DNA from: DLKC01 sp002478885
GTDB lineage: Bacteria; Bacteroidota; Bacteroidia; Chitinophagales; Chitinophagaceae
Reading direction: 5' to 3'
Assembly: GCA_046329585.1 (NCBI GenBank)
Contig: JAXLUI010000001.1
Coordinates: 2,480,001 to 2,544,000, forward strand
DNA length: 64,000 nt
Shown here in pieces: positions 1-8,215 of the stretch. The translations under genes and the position numbers were made by a program. Numbering within the stretch: the stretch's first letter is position 1; each line of letters starts with the position of its first letter. The notes under the pieces were generated by a model. The model saw nothing but the letters and a program-made list of their open reading frames with translations. It was not told the DNA's origin and made no database searches.

Positions 1-207
1 AACCAGCAGGAAAAGCCCGAGGGTGATAATAGTGATTGGTATGGTTAGAATAATGAGCAGGGGCTTAATAAAGTTATTCAATAATGCCAATACAACGGCC
101 AGTACAATGGCGGTTATACTGTCTTTAAGCTCTACGCCGGGAATAACGTTGGCGGCAATGATTGCAGCGACTGCGGTGATCAGTATTTTCACCAAAAATT
201 TCCCCAT
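1..207 (-). CDS. Phage-holin-superfamily-IV-like membrane protein (3' end outside window)
   Basis: The reading frame starts at ATG 207 and runs off the left edge, so 69 N-terminal residues are visible. They form a positively charged start, a hydrophobic segment (about residues 5–24), a short polar turn, a second hydrophobic stretch (31–46), and the pattern LLNNFIKPLL followed by a third (53–69). This ALLN-x-PLL arrangement is typical of the small four-helix inner-membrane family Pfam labels 'mycobacterial 4 TMS phage holin, superfamily IV' (YvlD-like). The molecular role of that family is unknown; the holin name is historical. Its start lies 5 bp after the stop of the M16-like gene, so the two are probably co-transcribed. 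Confidence 0.75.
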   Translation of the reverse strand, partial: MGKFLVKILITAVAAIIAANVIPGVELKDSITAIVLAVVLALLNNFIKPLLIILTIPITIITLGLFLLV

Positions 208-212
208 AAAAT

Positions 213-1499
213 TTAGATTACGGTTAATTCATAAAAAGCTTCCGGGTCAAGATATTTTACAGCAAGTTCCCGGATCTCTTCTGCCGATATCGTTTTAATC
301 GTGTTTATGCTTTCATAAAAATACGCATCGGTGAGTTGATTGAGCACATAATTTTTCCAGCGGCTGATAACCTGGAACGGCCCATCGAGATCGCCCAGTA
401 TAGAGCCGATCATATAATTGCGCACTAGTTGCAATTCTTCGTCGCCAACCGGTTCTTCCCGCAATCGCTTCATTTCTTTGTACACTTCTTCGATGGTGGC
501 TGCGCATACATCGCGCCCCGCTTCAGTACTTACTACCCATGCACTCTGCTGGATATGATTTTGGAGGTAACTGTGAATGCCATAGGTATAACCTTTGTCT
601 TCCCGTATATTGCTCATAAGTCTTGAGCCGAAATAGCCGCCAAAAATATTGTTGAGTACCTGCACTCTTATAAAATCAGGATGGTGCCTGTTGGGGAATG
701 GCCGGGCGATCCTGATGGCTGACTGCACGCCATTGGGATCGTTCGCGATATGCTTTTTCCGCCCTGTTGCGGGCTTTATAACATGATCAGTTTGGGGCAA
801 TGGCTGCGTATTAAACGGCAGGCTTCCAAAATGCTGGTTGAGTAAGGACTGGATATTCGCCGGCAGCATTCCGGCAACGAAGATCACACAGTTACCATGC
901 GTGTAAAATTTTTTATAAAAGTCGAGCAGTTCCTGTTGTGTTAATGCATCATAATCCTCGAACGAGGAATAGATACCATATGGATGTTCGAAGCCATAAA
1001 GCAGTTCATCGATAACACGGCCAGCCACAAACTCGCTTTTCTTAAGGCTTACTGATAATTTCTGTTTCTGAATTTGCCTGTAAATATCGAGTTCGCCCTG
1101 TGGCATGGTGCTCTCGTTAAAAAGCGAGGCCACAACAGGCAATAGCTTATCGAGGTGTTTACTTAAACTGTGAAGCGTAACGGTAGCAGTTTCGTTATAA
1201 CAGGCACGGTTAAGATGTGCGCCCCAACTGTCGAAGTGCTCATTTATTTCAAAGGCGGACCTGTTTGTTGTACCGTTTTTCAGCAGAAAGTTGGTAATGG
1301 CTGCCACAATGTTTTTTTCTTCGTACCAGTTGCCCGCATAAAAGACCCATTCTACCATCAGCACTTCCTGCTCTCCGGCATTAAGGGAATAAACGGGAAC
1401 ACCATTATCGAGTGTAAATCGTTCACAGGTTTTTAATGTAAGGTCAAAGTCCACGGCATTCACTATTTCCGGTTGCAGCTTTCTGTTTAGCATATTCAA
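213..1499 (-). CDS. M16 family peptidase homologue, catalytically inactive type
   Basis: A 428-residue protein with the two-lobe M16 (pitrilysin/processing-peptidase) layout. The N-terminal lobe has the usual 'VEWVFYAGNWYE ... NGTTNRS' core; the second lobe carries 'SRLMSNIREDKGYTYG', the conserved R-Y motif of the non-catalytic half. The zinc motif HxxEH should fall at residues 70–74, but the sequence there reads NFLLK, so metal binding and catalysis are lost. There is no signal peptide. In many bacteria such inactive members pair with an active M16 subunit; no partner is encoded nearby. The holin-like gene follows at 5 bp. The family call is firm; a pure scaffold or regulatory role is inferred. 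Confidence 0.9.
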   Translation of the reverse strand: MNMLNRKLQPEIVNAVDFDLTLKTCERFTLDNGVPVYSLNAGEQEVLMVEWVFYAGNWYEEKNIVAAITNFLLKNGTTNRSAFEINEHFDSWGAHLNRACYNETATVTLHSLSKHLDKLLPVVASLFNESTMPQGELDIYRQIQKQKLSVSLKKSEFVAGRVIDELLYGFEHPYGIYSSFEDYDALTQQELLDFYKKFYTHGNCVIFVAGMLPANIQSLLNQHFGSLPFNTQPLPQTDHVIKPATGRKKHIANDPNGVQSAIRIARPFPNRHHPDFIRVQVLNNIFGGYFGSRLMSNIREDKGYTYGIHSYLQNHIQQSAWVVSTEAGRDVCAATIEEVYKEMKRLREEPVGDEELQLVRNYMIGSILGDLDGPFQVISRWKNYVLNQLTDAYFYESINTIKTISAEEIRELAVKYLDPEAFYELTVI

Positions 1500-1570
1500 A
1501 TATTAGGATGGCAAAAATAGCGGAATGTTGTGAGCTAATATTTCGTGTAATATGGCTGGCTTTTATGAGC

Positions 1571-1620
1571 CCGGCTTTGGTCTTTTATAGCATCGCCGGT
1601 TGCGTCGCACTCCTGTGCTA
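1571..1620 (-). repeat. Dispersed intergenic repeat, single arm
   Basis: Core arm GTTGCGTCGCACTC at 1599–1612, preceded by the usual left tail (CCGGCTTTGG, then CATCGCCG). It lies in the 182-bp gap between two minus-strand genes; nothing else was recognised in that gap. The arm is the class-B version (CGTCGCACTC). Confidence 0.75.
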
Positions 1621-1681
1621 TAAAACTACAGGCAGCAAATTAAACGGTTGACCAAATAACCAGTTTGCCGGCAGCGCTTTT

Positions 1682-2476
1682 TTATTTTATCCTTTTAAAA
1701 AAAGACACGTACCTGGTTCCATCGCTTTCTTCCGTTATTTGCCTGAACTCATCAGGCCCGTCCATTTCAACAGCCACAGTAAGTCCGTTTGGATCAACGA
1801 TCCTGGGATTATTGGATACGGTGATTACCTGTTTAATCTTATTCTCCTCCTGCCCGCTGAAAACGCCGTAGCCGGCTATGGTTATATTTTTTTTCGTGTT
1901 GTCTTTAAAGGTTATGCCAAAAATAAAATGGCCTTTGTAAAAAACTTTGTATTCTGTTCGCTGCATAGCTGCAGGTGTGTAAGTTGTATCATTACCTTTT
2001 ACGGCGTAGAACTGATTCTCCCGCCAGCAGCCATCCAACGCGGACACTGCTGAAGATGACATTGCTTCATAAGATTCGGTGATGGAAACCGGTTGCGGCT
2101 GATTTGATGCATCGGTGTTCTTTTGCGTAAAACCTTTTTCACTTTTTTCTATCAGCAGTTTACTATCCTGAAGGCTGCTATCGGTAGCAGCGCCGGCCGC
2201 GTTGAAAATATTACGCTCTGTAACTATACCTGGCCCGGCTGTATACGTGCCAATACCATAATAGGCAATAATGCCTGAAGGATCGATACCGGCATACATG
2301 TAATGGTCGCCTGTATATATTTTCATTAGCTTGATTGCGTTGTAGGTTGTGTCGCCACTGCTGCTTTTAACTGATTGTGACCGCAGGGTGTAAACGCCAG
2401 CCATAGCAGGCACTTCTTGTTTTTCCGTACATGCCAGATCGAAAATGAACAGGAGACTGCATAAAATCCATTTCAT
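1682..2476 (-). CDS. Putative lipoprotein with two lipocalin-like repeats
   Basis: A 264-residue protein. The N-terminus has a hydrophobic segment ending FDLAC, a weak lipobox with Cys16 as the likely lipidated residue; Asp at -3 is unusual. After it come two similar halves, beginning about residues 27 (GVYTLRSQS) and 149 (GCWREN), each continuing with Tyr/Lys-rich strands and a 'G-x-Y/F-I/M-x-G' turn. This is reminiscent of small lipocalin-like beta-barrel domains common in Bacteroidota. No specific function can be assigned. Neighbours on both sides are separated by repeat-bearing gaps, so it is probably transcribed alone. Confidence 0.6.
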   Translation of the reverse strand: MKWILCSLLFIFDLACTEKQEVPAMAGVYTLRSQSVKSSSGDTTYNAIKLMKIYTGDHYMYAGIDPSGIIAYYGIGTYTAGPGIVTERNIFNAAGAATDSSLQDSKLLIEKSEKGFTQKNTDASNQPQPVSITESYEAMSSSAVSALDGCWRENQFYAVKGNDTTYTPAAMQRTEYKVFYKGHFIFGITFKDNTKKNITIAGYGVFSGQEENKIKQVITVSNNPRIVDPNGLTVAVEMDGPDEFRQITEESDGTRYVSFFKRIK

Positions 2477-2632
2477 GCTTGCTTTTTTGGCAAAGTAGCC
2501 GAATATATAAAGGCCGTCAAAATTTAGTTAATGCATAAACCGGTGCGTGCTGATAAGGCACTATGAGCCTTCGCAGTATTAGCGAGGGTATTTTGAAAGA
2601 GGTTCACTAATTTGTTGCCCACTGATTCCCCG

Positions 2633-2690
2633 GTACAAGTGAGTGACACAAGGGACGATGCCACAACGATGTGAAGCTGGCTAACAAATT
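2633..2690 (+). repeat. Dispersed intergenic repeat, single arm
   Basis: Contains GGTACAAG followed by TGAGTGACACAAG (core 2639–2652, class A) and the tail ACGATGCC. It lies in the 253–300-bp divergent gap between the lipoprotein and the DUF4271 gene, upstream of the latter's promoter. Confidence 0.75.
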
Positions 2691-2755
2691 GTTTATATCT
2701 AAAAAAGCATCTGAAAAGTATCGTAAAATGTGCATTTTTATAGCGCTGCTACAGT

Positions 2756-2763
2756 TACTTTTG
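2756..2763 (+). promoter_or_regulatory. Bacteroidota -7 promoter element (TACTTTTG)
   Basis: A perfect match to TAnnTTTG, with its last base 14 nt before the TTG start at 2778. No good TTTG is seen at the -33 distance. Because this box lies downstream of the alternative GTG at 2730, it argues against that start. Confidence 0.5.
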
Positions 2764-2777
2764 CGAAAGAGCGAGCT

Positions 2778-3848
2778 TTGAAAAAAATCTTAACCATACT
2801 ATTGCTTTTTTCTTTTTTTCATGTTGCAGCGCAGGACGACAGTCTCTTGCAGCGACTGATTGACAGTGTAAAGACCGAGTCAAATACAAAAAAAAGCCTG
2901 CCTGCCACAAAGGACACCCAAAAGCCTTCTGTTAAACTTCCGGCCTTTAAAAAAGACAGTATAAAAATATCGCCTTTAATTGCCGATACGTTGTTTTCAG
3001 ATACCTCGTCAACACTTCACCCTGACTCGATCAGGGTTGATTCAACGCCGGTAGCTGCAGCATTGCCTTTGGTTATAGCAAAACCTTTAACATGGCGTGA
3101 GGATACAGCTTTTCAACATTTACTGCTGGCACCATTGGCTAATGTTGTTAAAGCGGAAACCACTACAGCGGTGGACGACGACCTACACAAAACCGAACGG
3201 AAGGACTACTTGTTTTACGCGCTGGTGGTTGTTGTACTGTTGCTGGCGGTAACACGGCAGTTGTTTCCAAAATATTTTCAAAACCTTTTTAAATTTTTGT
3301 TTGAGGCATCGTTTCGTCAGAAGCAACGGAGGGAGCAGCTTATGCAGGAGGCCTTGCCATCTTTATTGATGAATATTTTGTTCGTACTCGTATCGGGGCT
3401 GTTTATTGCGATTATGGCGCACAAGCGGCAATGGCTGGGCGGCTCGTTCTGGCAACTAACATTTTCGAGCATCACAATTATTGCCCTGGTCTACCTTTTT
3501 AAATTTGCCGTAATTCAATTGACTGGCTGGATATTCAATGCAAAAGAGCCCGCAACCACTTACAGTTTTATTGTTTTTCTTGTTAACAAGATCATTGGCC
3601 TGGTTTTGTTACCACTTCTTCTTTTGTTGGCTTTTTCTGAAAACAACATTTGGGATGTTACGGTAACAGTTGCAGGATGCGTTGTTATTTTTATGCTTTT
3701 TTTCAGGTATGTGATCTCTTTGACCATTATCAGAAGTTCGCTAAGCATACATCCTTTGCATTTTTTTATTTACCTTTGCGCTGTTGAAATAATGCCTATG
3801 ATGATTATATTCAAATTATTGTTCAGTTTCATAGGCAAAAGCAATTAA
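2778..3848 (+). CDS. DUF4271 domain integral membrane protein
   Basis: I start this gene at TTG 2778, which gives 356 residues with an immediate signal peptide (KKILTILLLFSFF...VAAQ). An upstream GTG at 2730 would add 16 residues ahead of the signal and lies before the likely promoter. After a Ser/Thr/Asp-rich periplasmic stretch (about residues 20–140) come roughly seven hydrophobic helices. The C-terminal part shows the DUF4271 pattern (SGW-like 'TGWIFNAKEPATTYSF', then 'LVNKIIGLVLLPLL'). Function is unknown. In Bacteroidota this family is commonly encoded next to hemD, as here with a 23-bp gap, which suggests co-transcription rather than a proven link to haem synthesis. Confidence 0.8.
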   Translation: MKKILTILLLFSFFHVAAQDDSLLQRLIDSVKTESNTKKSLPATKDTQKPSVKLPAFKKDSIKISPLIADTLFSDTSSTLHPDSIRVDSTPVAAALPLVIAKPLTWREDTAFQHLLLAPLANVVKAETTTAVDDDLHKTERKDYLFYALVVVVLLLAVTRQLFPKYFQNLFKFLFEASFRQKQRREQLMQEALPSLLMNILFVLVSGLFIAIMAHKRQWLGGSFWQLTFSSITIIALVYLFKFAVIQLTGWIFNAKEPATTYSFIVFLVNKIIGLVLLPLLLLLAFSENNIWDVTVTVAGCVVIFMLFFRYVISLTIIRSSLSIHPLHFFIYLCAVEIMPMMIIFKLLFSFIGKSN

Positions 3849-3871
3849 TAAATAATCCATAGAACAATAGC

Positions 3872-4669
3872 ATGCTAAAAAATGGGTCACAACAATATCC
3901 TGTAGCTTCAAAACAGGCACAGCGTATCCTAATTACCCAACCAAAGCCTGAAAGTGAAAAATCTCCGTACTTCGAGCTTGCCAGGAAATATAATGTTGAG
4001 TTAACATTTCATCCGTTTATAAAATTGGAGGCGATACCGGCAAGAGAGTTTCGCCGCCAAAAAATTGACATCAGTTTTTACACTGCTGTAATTTTTACAA
4101 GCCGTAATGCGATTGATCATTTTTTCAGGACTTGTGAGGAAATGCGGATCACGATAGGCCAGGATACAAAATATTTTTGTATTACCGAAGCTGTTGCTTT
4201 ATACCTGCAAAAATTTATTCATTACCGGAAGCGCAAAGTGTTTTATGGTGCAGATGGCACCAACAAGAGCATGTTCGATGTGGTAAATAAACATAAAGAG
4301 AACGAGAAATTTCTTTATGTATGCAGCGAGAACCAACAGGATAATGACATTGTTGGATGGCTTAAAGCAAACAACTGTGAATTTCAGCTTGCCTTTATGT
4401 ATCGCTCTGTAAGCAACGATGTGAAAGAGATTATGGGCAACCGTGATTTTGATGTAATTTGTTTTTTTACACCAAGCGGGGTCAGGAGTCTTTTTGATAA
4501 CTATCCAGGTTATCACCAAAATGGCACTTTGATCGGTGCTTTTGGCAATAACACCATAAAAGCTATAGAAGAAGCCGGGCTAAAAGTGGTAATAAAGGCG
4601 CCTGCGCCACAAACGCCAAGCATGATTGCGGCCCTTGACCAGTTTCTTGCCCTATCCAAAAAGAAATAG
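3872..4669 (+). CDS. hemD: Uroporphyrinogen-III synthase
   Basis: A 265-residue protein of the HemD family, which closes and inverts ring D of hydroxymethylbilane to give uroporphyrinogen III, the tetrapyrrole branch point. It shows the two Rossmann-like halves: 'ILITQPKPES...' at the start, 'AVIFTSRNAIDHF' near residue 72, 'FLYVCSENQQDN' near 151, and the hallmark 'DVICFFTPSGVRSLF' followed by 'IGAFGNNTIKAIEEAG'. It follows the DUF4271 gene directly and is closed by a terminator at 4689–4723. Haem supply fits the nearby cytochrome c cluster, though the genes are not linked. Confidence 0.9.
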   Translation: MLKNGSQQYPVASKQAQRILITQPKPESEKSPYFELARKYNVELTFHPFIKLEAIPAREFRRQKIDISFYTAVIFTSRNAIDHFFRTCEEMRITIGQDTKYFCITEAVALYLQKFIHYRKRKVFYGADGTNKSMFDVVNKHKENEKFLYVCSENQQDNDIVGWLKANNCEFQLAFMYRSVSNDVKEIMGNRDFDVICFFTPSGVRSLFDNYPGYHQNGTLIGAFGNNTIKAIEEAGLKVVIKAPAPQTPSMIAALDQFLALSKKK

Positions 4670-4688
4670 ACCGGTAAAAATATTTTTA

Positions 4689-4723
4689 AAAAAGCCTTCC
4701 AGCATTTGTGAGGGCTTTTTTTT
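4689..4723 (+). terminator. Intrinsic terminator after hemD
   Basis: Stem AAAAAGCCTTC (4689–4699) pairs with GAGGGCTTTTT (4710–4720) around a 10-nt loop, followed by more T residues. It lies 20 nt after the hemD stop. Confidence 0.8.
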
Positions 4724-4760
4724 ATACTTTGAACCACCGAACAAGGTAGCATTTAAACAA

Positions 4761-4787
4761 TAAAAAAGCGATGTAAGAGCATCGCTT
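4761..4787 (-). terminator. Intrinsic terminator after clpX
   Basis: On the minus strand, AAGCGATG and CATCGCTT form a perfect 8-bp stem (4766–4787) with a 6-nt loop, followed by a T run (A run at 4762–4767 on the plus strand). It lies 28 nt past the clpX stop, back-to-back with the hemD terminator. Confidence 0.85.
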
Positions 4788-4814
4788 ATATTAGAATCAG
4801 ATTAAAACCCGTTT

Positions 4815-6050
4815 TTATGCTACCTTAAGCAAATTAAGCTTGCTTTTACTGATTTTTTGAGCAGCATACTCTAATGTTACATCCAGTTTCGTTACCTCAG
4901 TTCCAGGTAATTCGAACATTGCATCGGTCAAAATATGCTCACAAATTGTTCTTAAACCTCTTGCTCCAAGTTTGTATTCCAATGCCTTCTGAACCATAAA
5001 ATCGAGCACCGCAGGTTCAATGGTAAGCTCGATTCCTTCATACGCAAATAACCGCGAATATTGTTTTATAAGACTATTCTTTGGCTCTGTTAGAATAGAG
5101 CGAAGGGTAGCTGCGTCCAACGGATCAAGATGTGTTACAACAGGCAAACGGCCGAGCAATTCCGGTATCAGACCAAAACTCTTAAGATCCTGGGCATTTA
5201 CAAACTGTAACAGATTTTCCCTTTGTGCTTCCTGTTCATTTTTATTCACATTAAACCCGATAGAGTTGGTGTTGATACGCCTTGCAATAATTTTTGTTAT
5301 GCCATCAAAAGCACCCCCACAAACAAACAGGATATTGCTTGTGTTCAATTTTATCATCTTTTGCTCCGGATGCTTTCTTCCACCCTGGGGCGGAACAAGT
5401 ACTTCAGTTCCTTCAAGCATTTTTAACAAGCCTTGTTGTACACCTTCGCCACTTACATCCCTTGTAATAGAAGGGTTGTCTCCCTTTCTTGCTATTTTAT
5501 CGAGTTCATCGATGTAAACAATGCCTTTTTCGGCAGCTGCCACATCATAGTTACATACTTGCAAAAGTCGTGTAAGCATGCTTTCAACATCTTCACCCAC
5601 ATAACCCGCCTCTGTAAAAACAGTAGCATCAACTATTGCAAAAGGGACATTTAACAATTTAGCAATGGTCTTAGCAAGCAATGTTTTACCAGTACCTGTT
5701 TCTCCAACCATTATGATATTGCTTTTCTCTATTTCAACTTCGTCGGCCTGTTGTTTTTGAGTGATTCGTTTATAATGATTGTATACAGCAACAGACAGTA
5801 TTTTTTTCGCATCAGACTGGCCGATTACGTATTGATCAAGAAACTCTTTTATTTCCAGGGGTTTGCGGATATTAAACCTGTATTGAGTGGTTTGTACTTC
5901 GTGCCGTTTTTGCAGCTCCTGAACAATAATTTCCTGAGCGTGTTCTACACAGTTTTCACAAATATGCCCTTCCTGGCCAGCGATGAGTATCTTGACTTCA
6001 TCCCGGCTTTTGCCACAAAACGAACAATGTAGATTGGTTTGTTTAGCCAT
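4815..6050 (-). CDS. clpX: ATP-dependent protease ATP-binding subunit ClpX
   Basis: 411 residues, normal for ClpX, the AAA+ unfoldase that feeds substrates into ClpP. The N-terminal zinc-binding domain has Cys9, Cys12, Cys31 and Cys34. The AAA+ core has Walker A GETGTGKT at 116–123, Walker B IVYIDELDK and the sensor region 'LIPELLGRLPV'. It is the last gene of the quality-control block (trigger factor, 57-aa protein, clpP, clpP, clpX), 159 bp after the second clpP. A promoter-like TACATTTG at 6096–6103 suggests it can also be transcribed on its own, and a strong terminator follows. Confidence 0.97.
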   Translation of the reverse strand: MAKQTNLHCSFCGKSRDEVKILIAGQEGHICENCVEHAQEIIVQELQKRHEVQTTQYRFNIRKPLEIKEFLDQYVIGQSDAKKILSVAVYNHYKRITQKQQADEVEIEKSNIIMVGETGTGKTLLAKTIAKLLNVPFAIVDATVFTEAGYVGEDVESMLTRLLQVCNYDVAAAEKGIVYIDELDKIARKGDNPSITRDVSGEGVQQGLLKMLEGTEVLVPPQGGRKHPEQKMIKLNTSNILFVCGGAFDGITKIIARRINTNSIGFNVNKNEQEAQRENLLQFVNAQDLKSFGLIPELLGRLPVVTHLDPLDAATLRSILTEPKNSLIKQYSRLFAYEGIELTIEPAVLDFMVQKALEYKLGARGLRTICEHILTDAMFELPGTEVTKLDVTLEYAAQKISKSKLNLLKVA

Positions 6051-6095
6051 AACAGATTACTCTTTTTAAGGAATTGTCAAATGATATTGGATATA

Positions 6096-6103
6096 CAAAT
6101 GTA
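6096..6103 (-). promoter_or_regulatory. Bacteroidota -7 promoter element upstream of clpX
   Basis: The minus strand reads TACATTTG, a perfect TAnnTTTG, about 45 nt before the clpX start. No convincing -33 TTTG is present, so this is a candidate for a separate clpX promoter. Confidence 0.5.
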
Positions 6104-6209
6104 ACGAAACCCACGCAGGTAGCCGAATTCGCGCAGAATTTTAGCAAACGGGTTAATTATATTCAGAGACACAGCGTAATGCTTTTTTACAACATGTGCC
6201 GCTACTCGT

Positions 6210-6842
6210 TTAGAGTTTGTCTAGTATCTTATCAACGATACCGTAAGCCACAGACTCACCAGCGTCCATCCAATGATCCCTGTCAAAGTCTTTCATAATC
6301 TGTTCAAAAGATTTACCGCAATTATCGGCAAGTATTTTCGCGCTGATTTCTTTTGTTTTCTGAATTTGTTCTGCTTGTATTTCAAGATCGGCAGAAACAG
6401 CCTGGTAGCGGCCACCGATGCTGGGCTGATGGATCATTACTTCGCCATGCGGGTAAATAAATCTTTTACCCTTAACACCTGCACTAAGGAGGATGGAGCC
6501 CATGCTCGCTGCCAAACCCATACAAATTGTACTCACCGGTGATTTTATCATCCGCATAGTATCGTACATTACCATGCCACTGGTGACCATACCGCCCGGG
6601 CTATTGATAAAGAATTTTATTTCCTGCCCCGGCTTATCTGCATCGAGCAATAATAATTTAGAGACTACGTCGCGTGCAGACTTATCGTCAACTACTCCCC
6701 ATAGATAAACTGCTCTTTTTTCGAGGAATAATTGTTCCATTTTTTTCATTAAAAAGGGGCTTTGTTCTGGTTTGGCCTCTTTTTCATTTTCTTCCTCATC
6801 GTCCATGTAAAACGGGTTTACAACATATTTTGAGTGTATCAT
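6210..6842 (-). CDS. clpP: ClpP-family serine protease, paralogue 1
   Basis: A 210-residue S14 peptidase with the complete triad: Ser113 in AASMG, His138 in VMIHQP, and Asp in DFDRDHWM. It has a longer, acidic N-terminal extension (about residues 10–28, DDEEENEKEAKPE) than standard ClpP, which would sit near the axial pore. It lies between clpX and a second intact clpP. ClpX binding cannot be judged from sequence, but the adjacency to clpX supports it. A mixed two-subunit ClpP barrel, as known for Listeria and mycobacteria, is a reasonable inference, not shown here. Confidence 0.93.
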   Translation of the reverse strand: MIHSKYVVNPFYMDDEEENEKEAKPEQSPFLMKKMEQLFLEKRAVYLWGVVDDKSARDVVSKLLLLDADKPGQEIKFFINSPGGMVTSGMVMYDTMRMIKSPVSTICMGLAASMGSILLSAGVKGKRFIYPHGEVMIHQPSIGGRYQAVSADLEIQAEQIQKTKEISAKILADNCGKSFEQIMKDFDRDHWMDAGESVAYGIVDKILDKL

Positions 6843-6910
6843 ATCTTGTGCTGTTTGTTCTTTATTCTTGTCAGTTTATTTTTATGTTTTCTGTTGGGTC
6901 GCTTGTTGCA

Positions 6911-6967
6911 GTACAAGTGAGTGACACAACCAAAGCCGGGATTTGCAATGCTGCCCGCCAACAAAAA
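6911..6967 (+). repeat. Dispersed intergenic repeat between the two clpP genes
   Basis: Full single arm: GTACAAGTGAGTGACACAAC at 6911–6930 (class A), then the tail AAAGCCGGGATTTGC and GCCCGCCAACAAAAA. It occupies most of the 127-bp gap inside the clpP–clpP–clpX block, so it is probably transcribed. Confidence 0.85.
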
Positions 6968-6969
6968 CA

Positions 6970-7659
6970 CTACTTATTTTGTTTGCGCGGGTTTATATGT
7001 AAAACCTCATCAACGAGTCCATACTCTTTGCTTTCTTCTGCCGTCATCCAAAAATCGCGATCGCAATCTGCTGCAACTTTAGCTACATCCTGACCGGTAT
7101 GATTGGCGATAACCTCATAAAGTTCCTGCTTAATCTTACGAATCTCGTTTGCAGTAATGGCAATATCGCTTGCCTGACCACCGATAGCGCCACTCGGCTG
7201 GTGTAGCATTATGCGCGAATGTTTCAGGGCACTGCGCTTGCCTTTTACGCCAGCGCACATGAGTATGGCGCCCATGCTCGCCGCAATGCCGGTGCATATG
7301 GTAGATACATCGGGGCTTACAAACTGCATCGTGTCGTAAATACCGAGGCCGGCATATACACTGCCGCCAGGGCTGTTGATGTACATTTGAATATCGCGGG
7401 TGCGGTCTGTGCTGTCGAGAAACAGTAACTGCGCAGTTACAATATTGGCAACGTAGTCATCTATCGGTTCACCGAGAAAGATAATCCTGTCCATCATCAA
7501 GCGGCTGAACACATCCATACTGGCGACATTCAATGGCCTCTCTTCAATAATATAGGGTGTTAGGTTGGTCACCTGGTGTTTTACAAAACCATCAAGCCCG
7601 TTGCTACTTATGCCACGGTGCTTAACAGCATATTTTTCGAATTCCTTTCCAAAATTCAT
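6970..7659 (-). CDS. clpP: ClpP-family serine protease, paralogue 2
   Basis: A 229-residue S14 peptidase with an intact triad: Ser128 in IAASMGA, His153 in MLHQP, and Asp in DCDRDFWM. Its N-terminal region (first 45 residues) differs completely from that of the neighbouring paralogue. The core 'INSPGGSVYAGLGIYDTMQ' is closest to classical ClpP. Two active-looking ClpPs in tandem upstream of one clpX suggest either a hetero-oligomeric protease or two barrels with different adaptors. Transcription probably comes from upstream of the 57-aa gene (starts at 7963); no clear promoter was found in the 130-bp gap. Confidence 0.94.
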   Translation of the reverse strand: MNFGKEFEKYAVKHRGISSNGLDGFVKHQVTNLTPYIIEERPLNVASMDVFSRLMMDRIIFLGEPIDDYVANIVTAQLLFLDSTDRTRDIQMYINSPGGSVYAGLGIYDTMQFVSPDVSTICTGIAASMGAILMCAGVKGKRSALKHSRIMLHQPSGAIGGQASDIAITANEIRKIKQELYEVIANHTGQDVAKVAADCDRDFWMTAEESKEYGLVDEVLHINPRKQNK

Positions 7660-7789
7660 ATTCTTATTTTTTCGGTTGAAGATAAGTGTTTTGAGAACTT
7701 AAAAACATTAACCTACCCAAATACCATGCAAATGCCAAATTGCGACAAAAGGTCAGCTATTTTAGTAAATGACGTTTGAAAAAAAGGTA

Positions 7790-7963
7790 TTAATGCATAA
7801 AATCATCATCATCTTTCGGCGCGTATTTATCAAACACCTTGTTAATTGCCCCGGCAAACAATGGAAATTTTTCTTTCGCAAAATCTTTTACAATTTCAAT
7901 GGCCTTGAGCGCTTGTTGTTCCGTTAAACCTTCTGCCACCAGGCGGTTAATAAGTTCCTGCAT
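7790..7963 (-). CDS. Small conserved-looking hypothetical protein (57 aa)
   Basis: The frame starts at ATG 7963 and encodes 57 residues: an amphipathic helix beginning MQELINRLVAEGLTEQQA, then KAIEIVKDFAKEKFP, a small-residue turn (LFAGAI) and an acidic tail ending DDDDFMH. The 'multi-Ala/Glu helix–turn–KEKFP' pattern resembles short uncharacterised helical proteins seen in Bacteroidota. No transmembrane segment or Cys is present. It is the first gene after the trigger-factor terminator and 130 bp before clpP paralogue 2, so it may lead the clpP–clpX transcript. Function is unknown; coding status is supported by codon pattern and position only. Confidence 0.7.
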   Translation of the reverse strand: MQELINRLVAEGLTEQQALKAIEIVKDFAKEKFPLFAGAINKVFDKYAPKDDDDFMH

Positions 7964-8106
7964 AAATTAAGTTTTTGTGATGCTGTTAAAGGTAAGCATG
8001 CGTTGCGAATAAGGAAATTAATCATCCCAAACCGACTGTGTGTTAACAGCTAAGAACACTTTTTACATTGCATATTTTTCTTTTGGCCGACAACACACAA
8101 GCATTG

Positions 8107-8155
8107 AGCTGTTGTTGCGTCGCACACTTTTACCGCACCAAGTGTTTCAGCATAA
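8107..8155 (-). repeat. Dispersed intergenic repeat, single arm
   Basis: GTTGCGTCGCACACTTTTAC at 8114–8133 (class B variant), in the gap between the trigger-factor terminator and the 57-aa gene. Confidence 0.75.
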
Positions 8156-8164
8156 GCAATGGCA

Positions 8165-8192
8165 CAAAAAAACCGCGCCGGATGGCGCGGTT
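8165..8192 (-). terminator. Intrinsic terminator after trigger factor
   Basis: Perfect 9-bp GC-rich stem (AACCGCGCC at 8171–8179 with GGCGCGGTT at 8184–8192), 4-nt loop, followed on the minus strand by a T run (A run 8166–8172). It lies 24 nt past the tig stop and separates tig from the clp genes. Confidence 0.9.
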
Positions 8193-8215
8193 CAAAAAAT
8201 ATGTTCTTCAAAAAA

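Noticed and set aside
2730..2777. GTG start at 2730 for the DUF4271 gene
   Set aside because: It lies upstream of a perfect TAnnTTTG box, and the residues it would add precede the signal peptide.
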